From positions 18,882-82,881 of the forward strand of contig NZ_FOIC01000015.1 in NCBI RefSeq assembly GCF_900111485.1: a stretch of 64,000 bases of DNA, read 5' to 3'. The DNA comes from Natrinema hispanicum (GTDB lineage: Archaea; Halobacteriota; Halobacteria; Halobacteriales; Natrialbaceae). The notes below the pieces were generated by a model. It ran no database searches. It saw only the letters and a list, made by a program, of their open reading frames with translations, and had not been told where the DNA came from. Below, one piece after another: positions 16,673 through 27,285 of the stretch (within the stretch, counting starts at the first letter, position 1; the number at the start of each line of letters is the position of its first letter). Made by a program: the position numbers and the translations under genes.

Positions 16673-17410
16673 ATGCGAGACGTCTGTATCGTCGGCGGCG
16701 GCACTGCCGGCCTCGCCGCGTCGATCTTCACCGCTCGCGCAGGACTGGATACCCTCGTCATCGACGGGGGCGAATCGATCCTCGCGCGGAACGCCAGCCT
16801 CGAGAACTACCCCGGCTTCCCGGACGGCGTTGATGCCCGCCGATATCTGCAACTCACCCGCGAGCAGGCCCGAAACGCAGGTGCAGAGTTCGAACTCGGG
16901 CGTGTGACGCGTGCCGAACCGATCGATGAGGACGATCTCGAGGCGGGCTTCGCCCTCGAGACCGATGGCGGCGAGCCACTCGAGACCCGCCGTGTTATCG
17001 CGGCTTCGTGGTCGGACAGCGACTACCTCGTCCCACTCGATGTCGGCCGGATTCAACGCGGGAGCAAACACTTCGTCGACACCGACGACGCCGGTCGGAC
17101 GGCCGTCGACGGCGTCTATGCTGCGGGCCGACTCGCGGACGAACCCCATCAGGCGATCGTGGCGGCCGGCCACGGTGCAAAGGTCGGCCTCGCCGTGATC
17201 CACGACTCGGACGCGAACTTCTATCACGACTGGGTCGTCCCCGAGGGCTACTTCACTGGCCGCGGCCGCGAGGTGCCACCGGGCTGTGAGGAAATCGACG
17301 ACGACGAGCGCCGCGCGCGTGACGGACAGGCGCGAACGCGCATGCTCGAGGCCTTCGCGGAACCGTTAGACGAGGTGCCGACGATGCACCCGAGCGTCGA
17401 GCAGGACTGA
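16673..17410 (+). CDS. Minimal thioredoxin-reductase-like flavoprotein lacking the NADPH domain
   Basis: A 245-residue FAD protein. The N-terminal FAD half is clear: DVCIVGGGTAGLAASIFTARAG and NASLENYPGFPDGVDARRY. The sequence then passes, through a short linker, to the C-terminal FAD motif TAVDGVYAAGRLADEPHQAIVAAGHG. The NADPH-binding Rossmann domain and redox CxxC of standard TrxB (about 310 residues) are absent. The C-terminal tail (residues 180-245) has a conserved-looking FYHDWVVPEGYFTGRGREVPPGC segment. ATG 16673 is chosen on a TATA box (TTCTATAC, 16643-16650). The electron donor is unknown. Confidence 0.75.
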   Translation: MRDVCIVGGGTAGLAASIFTARAGLDTLVIDGGESILARNASLENYPGFPDGVDARRYLQLTREQARNAGAEFELGRVTRAEPIDEDDLEAGFALETDGGEPLETRRVIAASWSDSDYLVPLDVGRIQRGSKHFVDTDDAGRTAVDGVYAAGRLADEPHQAIVAAGHGAKVGLAVIHDSDANFYHDWVVPEGYFTGRGREVPPGCEEIDDDERRARDGQARTRMLEAFAEPLDEVPTMHPSVEQD

Positions 17411-17465
17411 GCTAGTAAGCGACGCGACCGTATTCTTTTGCCGAATGCGTGCATCGACTCCGACG

Positions 17466-18200
17466 ATGGAGGTCGCCATCCTCACCGTCGGCGACGAAGT
17501 ACTCGCCGGGGATATCGCGAACACGAACGCACAGTGGCTCGCGGCCCGGCTGACCGACAGCGGCGCGACCGTCGACCGAATCCTGACGATCCCGGACGAT
17601 CGCGACCGCATCGCGGCGACGATTCGGGAGTGGACGACCGACGTCGACGCCGTGATCGTGACCGGTGGCCTCGGCGGCACCCACGACGACGTCACCGCCG
17701 ACGCGCTTGCGGACGCGTTCGACCGCGAGTTGGTCGTCGACGAGGCCGTCCGACAGGACGTCATCGAGACCGTCGCGAACTACCGAGACCTCGACCCAGA
17801 GACGGTCACGGCCGCGGAACTCGACTTCGATGTCGACGCGTGGGCGGCGCTGCCCGCGGGGAGCCGCCCCCTGCACAATCCGGAAGGCCTTTGCCCCGGT
17901 TGCGTGCTCGAGACCGTCTACGCGTTCCCGGGCGTGCCCGCGGAGATGCGGGCGTTGTTCGAGCAGGTCGCCGCGGAGTTCGATGGCGAGACGATCTCAC
18001 AGATCGCATACACCCCTCAGCCGGAGGGGACGATGGCCGAGGCCATCGACGACGTTCGCGACCAGTTCGACGTGACGATCGGTAGTTATCCGGCGACGGA
18101 GCGACAAAACCGGCTGAAGGTGACCGGCACCGATCCCGCAACCGTCGACGCAGCCCTCGAGTGGCTCGCCGATCGGGTCGATCTCGTGACCGAGGAGTAG
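17466..18200 (+). CDS. CinA/MoaB-like molybdopterin-binding domain protein
   Basis: A 244-residue cytoplasmic protein with an N-terminal MoCF domain: MEVAILTVGDEVLAGDIANT, the VDAVIVTGGLGGTHDDVT loop near residue 60, and a C-terminal extension as in CinA-N proteins. The deamidase domain of full CinA is absent. ATG 17466 is preferred over 17445 because of a TATTCT box around 17432. Possible roles are nucleotide-repair (CinA-type) or pterin binding; sequence alone does not decide. Confidence 0.78.
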   Translation: MEVAILTVGDEVLAGDIANTNAQWLAARLTDSGATVDRILTIPDDRDRIAATIREWTTDVDAVIVTGGLGGTHDDVTADALADAFDRELVVDEAVRQDVIETVANYRDLDPETVTAAELDFDVDAWAALPAGSRPLHNPEGLCPGCVLETVYAFPGVPAEMRALFEQVAAEFDGETISQIAYTPQPEGTMAEAIDDVRDQFDVTIGSYPATERQNRLKVTGTDPATVDAALEWLADRVDLVTEE

Positions 18201-18268
18201 AACAGGTGCCGGTGCAGTCGGCGACGCCTCGCTACGCTTAACACACCCCGAGAATGAATAGCAGACGA

Positions 18269-19441
18269 ATGCTCGAGGGAGTCAACGTCGCGCTCGGGGT
18301 GACGGGGTCGATCGCGGCCGTCAAAACGGTCGAACTGGCCCACGAGTTGCGACGCCAGGGTGCCACAGTTCGCGGGGTGATGACCGGCAGTGCACAGGGG
18401 ATCATCCACCCCTGGGCCGTCGAGTTCGCCACCGACAACGACGTGGTCACGGAGATCACGGGCAGCGTCGAACACGTCGACCTCTGTGGGTACGATGGCT
18501 GGGCCGACGTCTTTCTCATCGCACCGGCGACGGCCAACACCGTCGGCAAGATCGCCGGGGCCGTCGACGACACGCCGGTGACAACGTGTGCCACGACCGC
18601 ACTCGGTGCCGACACGCCGGTCGTGATCGCCCCTGCGATGCACGAACCGATGTACGACCACCCCGGCGTGCTCGAGGCGATCGACACCGTCGCCGAGTGG
18701 GGCGTCGACTTTGTCGACCCGCGGATCGAGGAGGGGAAAGCAAAGATCGCGAGCGAAGAGGCGATCGTCTCCGATGTCGCTCGCGCAGCCGGCGACCGGC
18801 CGCTCGCAGGCAAGCACGTCGTCATGACCAGCGGGGCGACAAGCGAGTCGATCGATCCCGTTCGAATCATCACGAATCGCTCGTCGGGGAAGATGGGCCG
18901 CGCCATCGCACAGGCCTGCTACGTCCGCGGGGCGGACGTGACGCTCGTCCACGATGGTCCCGGCGTGCCCTACGCCACAGTCCAGCAGGTCGAAAGCGCC
19001 GCGGAGATGCTCGCGGCCACGCGTGAGGCCTGTGACGACGCCGACACACTCGTTTCGGTGGCCGCCATCAGCGACTACACCATCGAGGCGAGCGCCGGGA
19101 AGTTGCGTTCAGGGCAGGAGCTGACCCTCGAGCTCGAGCCGACGCCGAAACTCATCGACGAGATTCGCGCCGACTATCCGGAGCTGCCGATCGTCGGCTT
19201 CAAAACCGAGACCTCCGGCGACGAGGGGGCGATGATCGAACAGGCCAGACAGACCTTGGAGCGGGCCGGCCTCGCCTTTGTCGTCGCCAACGACGCGAGC
19301 GTGATGGGATCGGAGACGACGTGTGCCCTGTTGGTCCACGCGGATGACGCCGCTCGCTACGAGGGGACGAAAGCTGGATTAGGTGGCGAGATCGCCGACT
19401 CGATCGCGGCGATGCTTGGCGTCGGGTCGACGGCCAGCTAA
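18269..19441 (+). CDS. coaBC: Bifunctional phosphopantothenoylcysteine decarboxylase / phosphopantothenate-cysteine ligase
   Basis: About 390 residues. Coenzyme A synthesis: joins cysteine to 4'-phosphopantothenate and then decarboxylates the product. The N-terminal CoaC flavin domain has LGVTGSIAAVKTVEL, the catalytic-type His in GSVEHVDL, and APAMHEPMY. The CoaB half starts near residue 190 with VVMTSGATSESIDPVRIITN and contains FKTETSG and the VANDASVMGS motif. The start at 18269 fits a leaderless transcript from GCTTAACA at 18236-18243; 18254 would add five residues. Confidence 0.92.
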   Translation: MLEGVNVALGVTGSIAAVKTVELAHELRRQGATVRGVMTGSAQGIIHPWAVEFATDNDVVTEITGSVEHVDLCGYDGWADVFLIAPATANTVGKIAGAVDDTPVTTCATTALGADTPVVIAPAMHEPMYDHPGVLEAIDTVAEWGVDFVDPRIEEGKAKIASEEAIVSDVARAAGDRPLAGKHVVMTSGATSESIDPVRIITNRSSGKMGRAIAQACYVRGADVTLVHDGPGVPYATVQQVESAAEMLAATREACDDADTLVSVAAISDYTIEASAGKLRSGQELTLELEPTPKLIDEIRADYPELPIVGFKTETSGDEGAMIEQARQTLERAGLAFVVANDASVMGSETTCALLVHADDAARYEGTKAGLGGEIADSIAAMLGVGSTAS

Positions 19442-19543
19442 GGTCGGAAGGGAAGTTATGTCTATTGGACAACAAATGTAACTCGCCGTGTGGCTGGTCC
19501 GTGACCTCGTGACACCACCGCTTTCGACAAGCCCGTCAAGACA

Positions 19544-19550
19544 ATTATAT
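19544..19550 (+). promoter_or_regulatory. TATA box upstream of the leader ORF and DUF7344-like gene
   Basis: ATTATAT is centred near 19547. A start site 26-27 nt downstream would fall at about 19573-19574, two or three bases before the ATG of a 21-codon ORF. Confidence 0.55.
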
Positions 19551-19575
19551 GGATGGACTTCATTCGTTCGAACTA

Positions 19576-19641
19576 ATGAGTATTCGATCTGATCAAAGGG
19601 GAGTGCAAGGCCGGGTCGGTCCGGCACTGGGAGGTGACTGA
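19576..19641 (+). CDS. Possible 21-residue leader peptide ORF
   Basis: An ATG lies almost at the predicted transcription start and opens a 21-codon ORF (MSIRSDQRG..., ending GPALGGD). Its TGA (19639-19641) is followed after one base by the GTG start of the next gene, and the GGGAGG Shine-Dalgarno of that gene lies inside the ORF. The arrangement suggests that translation of the leader feeds translation of the main gene. The peptide has no family I know. Confidence 0.4.
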   Translation: MSIRSDQRGVQGRVGPALGGD

Positions 19642-19642
19642 G

Positions 19643-20251
19643 GTGGCACAACAGCTACAGACTGAGGACGCGTCGACGGCCGACAGTGACGAACACGACG
19701 TAACCGACGAACCGCTTTCGAAAGGCGAGGTCTTCGAAGTCCTTCGGAACCAGCGACGGCGCTACGTCGTGCAGTATCTCAAACAGGACGATCGACCGGT
19801 CGAACTCGGCGATCTCGCCCAGCAGGTCGCCGCCTGGGAGTACGACACGACACTCGAGGGAGTCACACCCGAGCAGCGAAAGCGGGTCTACACGACGCTC
19901 CAGCAGACCCACCTCCCGAAAATGGACTCGAGCGGCATTCTCCGCTTTGACTCCGATCGGGGCCTCATCGAGTCGACCGACCGAACCCGAGACATCAGCG
20001 TCTATCTCGAGATCGTCCCCGGCCGGGAGTTCGCATGGCGGGAGCTGTATCTCTCCCTGGGGGCGATCAGTTGTGCACTGGCCGCGTCGCTCTGGCTGGA
20101 GATCTATCCGCTGAGCCAGTTCTCGGATCTGACCTGGCTGTCCGTCATCGCAGGCATGTTCACGCTCACAGCGGTTGCACACATTTACTACGAGCGAAAC
20201 ATGCGTCTCGGACACGGCGACCAGCCGCCGGAACTCAGCTACAGCGAGTGA
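19643..20251 (+). CDS. DUF7344-type winged-helix protein with two membrane helices
   Basis: A 202-residue haloarchaeal protein. The N-terminal winged helix has [35 protein letters not shown], then [26 protein letters not shown]. Residues from about 135 form two transmembrane helices ([19 protein letters not shown] and [21 protein letters not shown]). GTG 19643 is selected because GGGAGG stands 8 nt upstream; GTG 19634 is possible but lies on the SD itself. Such proteins are thought to be membrane-linked regulators; the signal is unknown. Confidence 0.8.
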   Translation: MAQQLQTEDASTADSDEHDVTDEPLSKGEVFEVLRNQRRRYVVQYLKQDDRPVELGDLAQQVAAWEYDTTLEGVTPEQRKRVYTTLQQTHLPKMDSSGILRFDSDRGLIESTDRTRDISVYLEIVPGREFAWRELYLSLGAISCALAASLWLEIYPLSQFSDLTWLSVIAGMFTLTAVAHIYYERNMRLGHGDQPPELSYSE

Positions 20252-20384
20252 CGACTGGCGGCTGGCGGTGAACACCCCGACCACCCCGGACTCGGGATCG
20301 TGTGGGCAGCAAACACATCCCGCCGCTTGGCCGCTCACCCGGCCGGATCGTCAACTTTTACTCTCCGACCGCCCGACCGACGAC

Positions 20385-20954
20385 ATGGATCAACTCAAGC
20401 AGTCCCTCCTCGACGCGCCGATCATCGAGAAAAACGGCTATCACTACTTCGTCCACCCGATCAGCGACGGCCTCCCCAAACTCGAGCCGGGTCTGTTGCG
20501 CGAGATCGTCATCCGAATCATCCGTAAGGCCGAACTCGAGGACGTCGATCGGATCGTCACGCCCGCAGCGATGGGCATTCACATCTCGACGGCCGTCTCG
20601 CTGATGACCGACATCCCGCTGACCGTGATCCGAAAGCGCAAGTACGGGCTCGAGGACGAGGTCGCGATCTCCCAGCAGACCGGCTACTCGGAGAACGAGA
20701 TGTACATCAACGACGTCCGCGAGGGCGAGCGCGTGCTCGTCATCGACGACGTGCTCTCGACGGGCGGGACGCTCGCGGCGGTGCTCACCGCACTGGACGA
20801 TATCGGTGCGGAGGTCATCGACACGGTCGCCGTGATCAAGAAGGTCGGCGGCGAAAACAAGGTCGACGACGCCGGCTACGACGTCAAGACGCTGATCAAC
20901 GTCGATGTCGTCGATGGTGAGGTCGTCATCGTCGACGAAGAAGGCGATCAGTAA
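20385..20954 (+). CDS. hpt: Hypoxanthine/guanine phosphoribosyltransferase
   Basis: A 189-residue purine salvage enzyme that forms IMP or GMP from base and PRPP. The PRPP-binding motif is [13 protein letters not shown] at about residues 119-131. [29 protein letters not shown] fits the archaeal HGPRT/adenine-PRT-like subfamily. ATG 20385 matches the normal family N-terminus ([22 protein letters not shown]) and a CTTTTA box upstream; longer in-frame starts are not credible. Confidence 0.88.
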   Translation: MDQLKQSLLDAPIIEKNGYHYFVHPISDGLPKLEPGLLREIVIRIIRKAELEDVDRIVTPAAMGIHISTAVSLMTDIPLTVIRKRKYGLEDEVAISQQTGYSENEMYINDVREGERVLVIDDVLSTGGTLAAVLTALDDIGAEVIDTVAVIKKVGGENKVDDAGYDVKTLINVDVVDGEVVIVDEEGDQ

Positions 20955-21102
20955 ACGAGCGTCGACGCCTGTTCCAGCACCCGCCACTGAATCGAACGCA
21001 GACGAGAGGCTGGGTGTCAACGGTGGCTGTGTAGTTCGGACGACGAGTAGCGACGGGGCTCGCTGTCGGCTGTCGAATCGGTCCATGTCGGCCCAACACA
21101 AG

Positions 21103-21109
21103 GAATATG
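21103..21109 (+). promoter_or_regulatory. TATA-like box of the peptide ABC transporter operon
   Basis: GAATATG is centred about 29 nt before ATG 21135, suggesting leaderless expression of the six-gene operon. Confidence 0.35.
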
Positions 21110-21134
21110 GTCGCAGAATCGGAATCTCACGCGT

Positions 21135-22793
21135 ATGGCTGGGAATAGTGTCGGGTCAGGTGAACGCACTCGGCTGCGACGGCGTTCATTTCTGACGCAT
21201 GCGGGGGCCCTTGGGGGTGCAGGACTGGCAGGCTGTCTCAGCTTCGACAGCGCCACGACCGACGGTCCGGCCGCGGAACTGATCGAGGAGGGGTTCGCGG
21301 CAGCGGACATCGAGCCGCCGTTCGAAACGACGATCGCCATCACGCAGGACGAAGAGCGAAACCGGTTCGCACAACTCCTCCAGAGCGAACTCGACGAAAC
21401 CGGCTTTTTCGATGTCGAAATCGAATCGCGGGATTTCGGCTCGCACGTCGAGTCGATGCTTGCTGCGGCAGACACGGAAGAAAACGCCATCTTCGTTTCG
21501 AGCTGGACCGGCGGCTGGGATCCCAGCAACTACGTCACCATGCTTTTTCACTCGGAGAACCGGACGCCAAACGGACTCAACGTCGGCCACTACGAAAACG
21601 AAACCGTCGACGAGTACATCGACGCTGGGCTCACCGAAACCGACTCCGACGAACGTGTCGAGACGTATCGGAACCTCCAAAACGAACTGGTCGCGGACTC
21701 GCCGGCATCGTTTGTCCGGTTTCGCGAGGCCACGCACGTCTGGAATGGCGATGTCGTCAACGACTGGCAGACGTACCCGCTGCAACCTGGCTCATACTAC
21801 GCGGTGTACGCCCCCTGGGCCGGTGTCTACACCGAACTCGAGGACGAAACCGAGTTCGTCGGCGACCTCGGCAGCGACGTCACGAACTCCGATCCCGTCG
21901 AAATAAACGGCGTCGTCTCGAGTCAGGCGACGGCGCTCGTCTACGAGCAACTCGTCGGCATCGACTTCGACGGCGAGGTCCAGCCGATGCTCGCGACCGA
22001 CTGGGAGCAACTCGACGCGACGACGTATCGCTTCTCTCTCCGCAAGGGCGTCCAGTTTCACAACGGCGAAGCGCTTACCGCCACCCACGTCAAGCGCTCG
22101 CTCGAGCGCTACGAGGGAACGACACGGGAGAGCGACGTCTACGACTGGTACGAGAACAGTACGGTCATCGACGATCACACGATCGAGATCAGCTGCTGGC
22201 GGGAGTACGGCCCGTTCGAGACAGCACTGTTCAACGTCTCGATCGTCCCGCTGGCCGCGATCGACGGCGAAGGGGAAGCCGACCACGATCTCCAAACGAA
22301 ACCGATCGGGACCGGCCCGTATCGATTCGTCGAGCACGAGTCTGGAAGCCACTGGCGACTGCGCCGGTTCGACGACCACTGGTTTGCAGGCGACGAGACG
22401 GTCCCCGCGACCCCACCGATCGAAACCGTCACGCTCGAGATTATCACCGAACAATCGTCCCGGCAGGCAGCCCTCGAGCGCGGTGATCTCCACTTCAGTT
22501 ACAACCTGCCGTCGGCGAGTCTCAGCGATTTCGAGGCGAACGACGACTATGGCGTCGGCCGGCGTGTCAGTGGTGGGTTCGATATGATTCTGTACCCCTG
22601 CTATCTGCCCCCGTTTTCCGAGCCGTCGGTTCGCCGCGGCTGTAACATGCTGGTTCCGCGCGAGCGCACCCTCGAGACCGTCTATCACGGGATCGGACAG
22701 GTGGCGTATACACCGATCTCACCGCTGCTTGAGGACTACGCCGGTGAATCGTTTCAGAAAACAATCGCAAACGAGTACGTTCGCTCGGACTGA
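21135..22793 (+). CDS. Circularly permuted peptide-type ABC transporter solute-binding lipoprotein
   Basis: A 552-residue binding protein of the SBP_bac_5 (DppA/OppA) family with its parts in rotated order. Residues 1-35 are a Tat signal (RLRRRSFLTHAGALGGAG) with lipobox Cys34. Residues 46-232 match what is normally the C-terminal lobe: AAELIEEGFAAADIEPPFETT, then WTGGWDPSNYVTMLFHS and LQNELVADSP. Residues 250-545 match what is normally the N-terminal part: ALVYEQLVGIDFDGEVQPML, FSLRKGVQFHNGEALTATHVK, IGTGPYRF and RRGCNMLVPRERTLETV, ending LLEDYAGESF. The end of the protein would continue naturally into its own residue 46. The frame is open throughout and the permease gene starts 5 nt after the stop, so it looks functional. 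Confidence 0.85.
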   Translation: MAGNSVGSGERTRLRRRSFLTHAGALGGAGLAGCLSFDSATTDGPAAELIEEGFAAADIEPPFETTIAITQDEERNRFAQLLQSELDETGFFDVEIESRDFGSHVESMLAAADTEENAIFVSSWTGGWDPSNYVTMLFHSENRTPNGLNVGHYENETVDEYIDAGLTETDSDERVETYRNLQNELVADSPASFVRFREATHVWNGDVVNDWQTYPLQPGSYYAVYAPWAGVYTELEDETEFVGDLGSDVTNSDPVEINGVVSSQATALVYEQLVGIDFDGEVQPMLATDWEQLDATTYRFSLRKGVQFHNGEALTATHVKRSLERYEGTTRESDVYDWYENSTVIDDHTIEISCWREYGPFETALFNVSIVPLAAIDGEGEADHDLQTKPIGTGPYRFVEHESGSHWRLRRFDDHWFAGDETVPATPPIETVTLEIITEQSSRQAALERGDLHFSYNLPSASLSDFEANDDYGVGRRVSGGFDMILYPCYLPPFSEPSVRRGCNMLVPRERTLETVYHGIGQVAYTPISPLLEDYAGESFQKTIANEYVRSD

Positions 22794-22798
22794 TACCG

Positions 22799-23746
22799 AT
22801 GTCGCTCGGTCGATACGTGGGTCGACGGCTGGCGATCACGGTGCCGGTCTTAGTCGGCGTCACCGCACTGACGTTCTCGTTCGTCCACCTGTTGCCGGGT
22901 GATGCGGTCGACGCGATCGTGGGCTTTCGAGACGTCAGTGCTGAGACCGAGGCGGCGATCCGAGCCGAATATCACCTCGACCAGCCGGTATGGGACCAGT
23001 ACCTGTTATGGCTGCGTGATGCGATCACCCTCGAGTTCGGCGAGTCGCCGGTCACTGGCCGCGACGTGTCGGCGACGATCGGCCGCCGGCTTCCGGCGAC
23101 GCTCGCACTCGGTGGGGCGGCGTGGCTGCTCGCGCTTGCGATCGGGATTCCCGCAGGGATCGTCACCGCCGTCAGCGCGGGCAAGCCGGCCGACGAAGTC
23201 GGGCGGCTCGCGGCGCTTGCCGGGATCGCGACGCCGAACTTCTGGCTCGGCCTCATCCTGTTGTTTGTCTTCAGCGTCCGGCTCGGCTGGTTTCGGGTTC
23301 TGCCACCGGACGCACCGCTCGTGAGTCTCGCGACCGTGAAGTTTCTCGTGTTACCGACGATCACGCTGGGAACGGCCGCAGCCGCGCTCGTCATGCGCCT
23401 GCTCCGGTCGTCGATGCGACGGGAGCTCGACGCACCGTATGTCACAGCCGCGCGCGCGAGGGGGCTCCCGGAACGGACAGTGATCCTGAAACACGTCTTG
23501 CGAAACGCCTTCCTGCCGGTCGTCACCGTCGCTGGCCTTCAGCTCGCGTTCCTGGTCGACGGGGCCGTCGTCGTCGAGGGGATCTTCTCCTGGCCGGGTA
23601 TGGGCCGGCTGCTGGTACGGTCGATTCTTCGGCGGGATTACCCCGTTATTCAGGCGATCGTCCTCGTCATTGGCATCGCGATCGTCCTTGCAAACCTACT
23701 CGTCGACATCATCTACGCGATCCTCGATCCACGCATTCGATACTAA
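22799..23746 (+). CDS. Peptide ABC transporter permease, DppB type
   Basis: A 315-residue inner-membrane permease with six transmembrane segments. The N-terminal MSLGRYVGRRLAITVPVLVGV is typical of DppB/OppB. The EAA loop contacting the ATPase is seen as APYVTAARARGLPERTVILKHVLRNAFLP near residues 215-243. The C-terminus ends in the family pattern ILDPRIRY. It starts 5 nt after the binding-protein gene and ends one base before the ATG of the next permease. Confidence 0.92.
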   Translation: MSLGRYVGRRLAITVPVLVGVTALTFSFVHLLPGDAVDAIVGFRDVSAETEAAIRAEYHLDQPVWDQYLLWLRDAITLEFGESPVTGRDVSATIGRRLPATLALGGAAWLLALAIGIPAGIVTAVSAGKPADEVGRLAALAGIATPNFWLGLILLFVFSVRLGWFRVLPPDAPLVSLATVKFLVLPTITLGTAAAALVMRLLRSSMRRELDAPYVTAARARGLPERTVILKHVLRNAFLPVVTVAGLQLAFLVDGAVVVEGIFSWPGMGRLLVRSILRRDYPVIQAIVLVIGIAIVLANLLVDIIYAILDPRIRY

Positions 23747-23747
23747 G

Positions 23748-24887
23748 ATGAGCGACCGACAGCCCACCACCGACCGCGGCCGCATTCGTATCGTCGGCTT
23801 CGACGATGCCGCCGAACAGAAGCGAGACAGCGACGCGAGTAGCGACACTGCCGACGCTGCTGGTACGACGGCTGACCCCAGCATCGCCTCGAGGGGTGCC
23901 ACAGGCATCGATCCGACGACAGCGTCGACGTCGGCGTCGGCTTTCGCTCAGCCGGGACGTCGTCTCGAGAACGCGTGGCGGCGGTTCCGCCGGAACCGGT
24001 CGGCGATGGCCGGGCTGGCAGTAATCATCGTTATGGCAGTGCTCGCGGTCTTTGCCCGGCCGATTACGGTGTCGACGGCCGAGGTGACGATCACGCTGCA
24101 GCCGTTCTCGCTGGCTCCCGACGATCCAACTGCGATGTTCGTCGGGCCGCCGAACGCCCCGCCCTCGCTGGCACATCCCTTCGGGACCGACTGGGCGGGC
24201 CGCGACCAGTTCTCGCGGGTACTCGTCGGTGGCCGATACACGCTCAGCATCGGTCTCGTCGCCGTCGCGCTGGCACTCTGCGTCGGCGTCCAGCTGGGCG
24301 CGATCGCCGGCTATTTCGGCGGCTGGATCGACGAGGCGATCATGCGGGTCGTCGACGTGCTCTATGCCTTCCCGTTTCTGGTGCTCGCGATCGCCATCGT
24401 CCCGATCCTCGAGCCGGTGCCGATCCTCGGGAGCGGCTACTGGACGGTGGTGGTCGCACTCGCCGTCACCGGCTGGGTCGGCTACGCCAGGCTGATCCGC
24501 GGCGAAGTTCTCTCAGTGCGCGAACGCGAGTACGTCACTGCCGCGCGAGCGCTGGGCGTCCCCGACCGAACGATCATCCGCCGACACGTCGTGCCGAACG
24601 CCATCGCGCCTGTTGTCGTGCAAGCAACGCTCAACGTCGGGACGGTCGTGCTCACCGCAGCAGCGCTTGGCTTTCTCGGGTTGGGCTTAGAGCCCGGCAG
24701 CGCCGAGTGGGGCGCGATGCTCGCACAGGGCCGCAGCTCGCTGCTCCGGGGCGACTGGCACGTGACTGTCTTCCCTGGACTCGCGATCTTCCTGTTCGTG
24801 CTGGCGATCAACCTCGTCGGTGATGGGATCAACGACGCGCTCGAGCCCGACCGTGACGGACGCGACGACCGGAGGCGGATGCGCTGA
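23748..24887 (+). CDS. Peptide ABC transporter permease, DppC type
   Basis: A 379-residue permease. A Ser/Ala/Thr/Asp-rich cytoplasmic N-terminal tail of about 65 residues precedes WRRFRRNRSAMAGLAVIIVM, the usual DppC start, so the tail is an addition. The periplasmic loop has HPFGTDWAGRDQFSRVLVGGR and the EAA loop REYVTAARALGVPDRTIIRRHVVPNAI. The start codon is one base after the DppB stop; the stop overlaps the next ATG by one base. Confidence 0.92.
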   Translation: MSDRQPTTDRGRIRIVGFDDAAEQKRDSDASSDTADAAGTTADPSIASRGATGIDPTTASTSASAFAQPGRRLENAWRRFRRNRSAMAGLAVIIVMAVLAVFARPITVSTAEVTITLQPFSLAPDDPTAMFVGPPNAPPSLAHPFGTDWAGRDQFSRVLVGGRYTLSIGLVAVALALCVGVQLGAIAGYFGGWIDEAIMRVVDVLYAFPFLVLAIAIVPILEPVPILGSGYWTVVVALAVTGWVGYARLIRGEVLSVREREYVTAARALGVPDRTIIRRHVVPNAIAPVVVQATLNVGTVVLTAAALGFLGLGLEPGSAEWGAMLAQGRSSLLRGDWHVTVFPGLAIFLFVLAINLVGDGINDALEPDRDGRDDRRRMR

Positions 24888-25962
24888 TGGCGCTGCTCGA
24901 GGTCGACGATCTGGTCGTCCAGTACTACACCGACGACGGCGTGGTCCGGGCAGTCGACGGCATCAGCTACGAGATCCGCGCCGGCGAGACGGTCGGCCTC
25001 GTCGGCGAGAGCGGGGCCGGGAAAAGCGCCGCCAGCCGCGCGGTGCTCCGCCTGCTCGACGGGGCAGGTGAGATCGTAGGCGGTGAAATTCGGTTTCGCG
25101 GACACGACATCCTCGAGTTATCGGTCGACGACCTCCGGGCGATCCGTGGCGACGAGATCGCGATGGTCTTTCAGGACGCCGGCGCGGTATTCAACCCCGT
25201 CTACACCGTCGGCGAACAGATCGCCGAGACGATCCGCACCCACAAGGATGTCACCGACAGCGAGGCCCGCGACCGGACGATCGCCCTCATCGATCGGGTC
25301 GGGATTCCGAACCCGGCTGCCCGATACGCCGACTACCCTCACGAGCTCTCCGGCGGGATGCAACAGCGGGCCGTCATCGCGATGGCACTTGCCTGCGATC
25401 CCGCCGTGCTCATCTGCGACGAGCCGACGACCGGACTCGACGTGACGGTCCAGGCCGGCATCCTCGAGTTGCTCGCGGAGCTCGCAGCCACATCGGAGAC
25501 GGCGATCCAGCTGGTCACTCACGATCTCGGCGTCGTCGCGGAGCTGTGCGATCGGGTGCTGGTCCAGTACGCCGGCGAGATCGTCGAGCGCGCGCCGGTC
25601 GACGACCTCTACTACGATCCGAAACACCCCTACACCGTCGGGCTGTTAGCCGCGACGCCACGGCTCGGCGACGACCGCGAGCGCCTGCCCACGATTCCGG
25701 GGACAGCCCCCGATCTCATCGACCCGCCGACAGGCTGTCGGTTCCATCCGCGCTGTCCGTACGCGGAGGACTGCTGTGCCAGCCGTCGCCCGTCGCTTGT
25801 CGATCCCGCGTCAGGTCGTCCGGACAACGGCGATCCCGAGACTCACGTCGCCGCCTGCCTCGAGTACACCGGCGACCTCGAGGCCGGGCTGGACTACGAG
25901 GTGCAGGTGCGAGATGCTGCGGACAGTGACTGCCGCGAGCGGAAACAGCAGGGTGAACCGCG

Positions 25963-25966
<4 letters not shown>
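24887..25966 (+). CDS. Peptide ABC transporter ATPase, DppD type
   Basis: A 359-residue nucleotide-binding subunit. Walker A GESGAGKSAASRAVL begins near residue 39, the signature LSGGMQQRAVIAMALA near residue 154, Walker B CDPAVLICDEPTTGLD, and the switch His in QLVTHDLGV. The C-terminal oligopeptide domain keeps the usual cysteines (CRFHPRCPYAEDCC and a later AAC) that can hold an Fe-S cluster in this family. It overlaps both neighbours (1 nt and 4 nt), so expression is tightly coupled. Confidence 0.93.
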
Positions 25967-27281
<1,315 letters not shown>

Positions 27282-27285
<4 letters not shown>

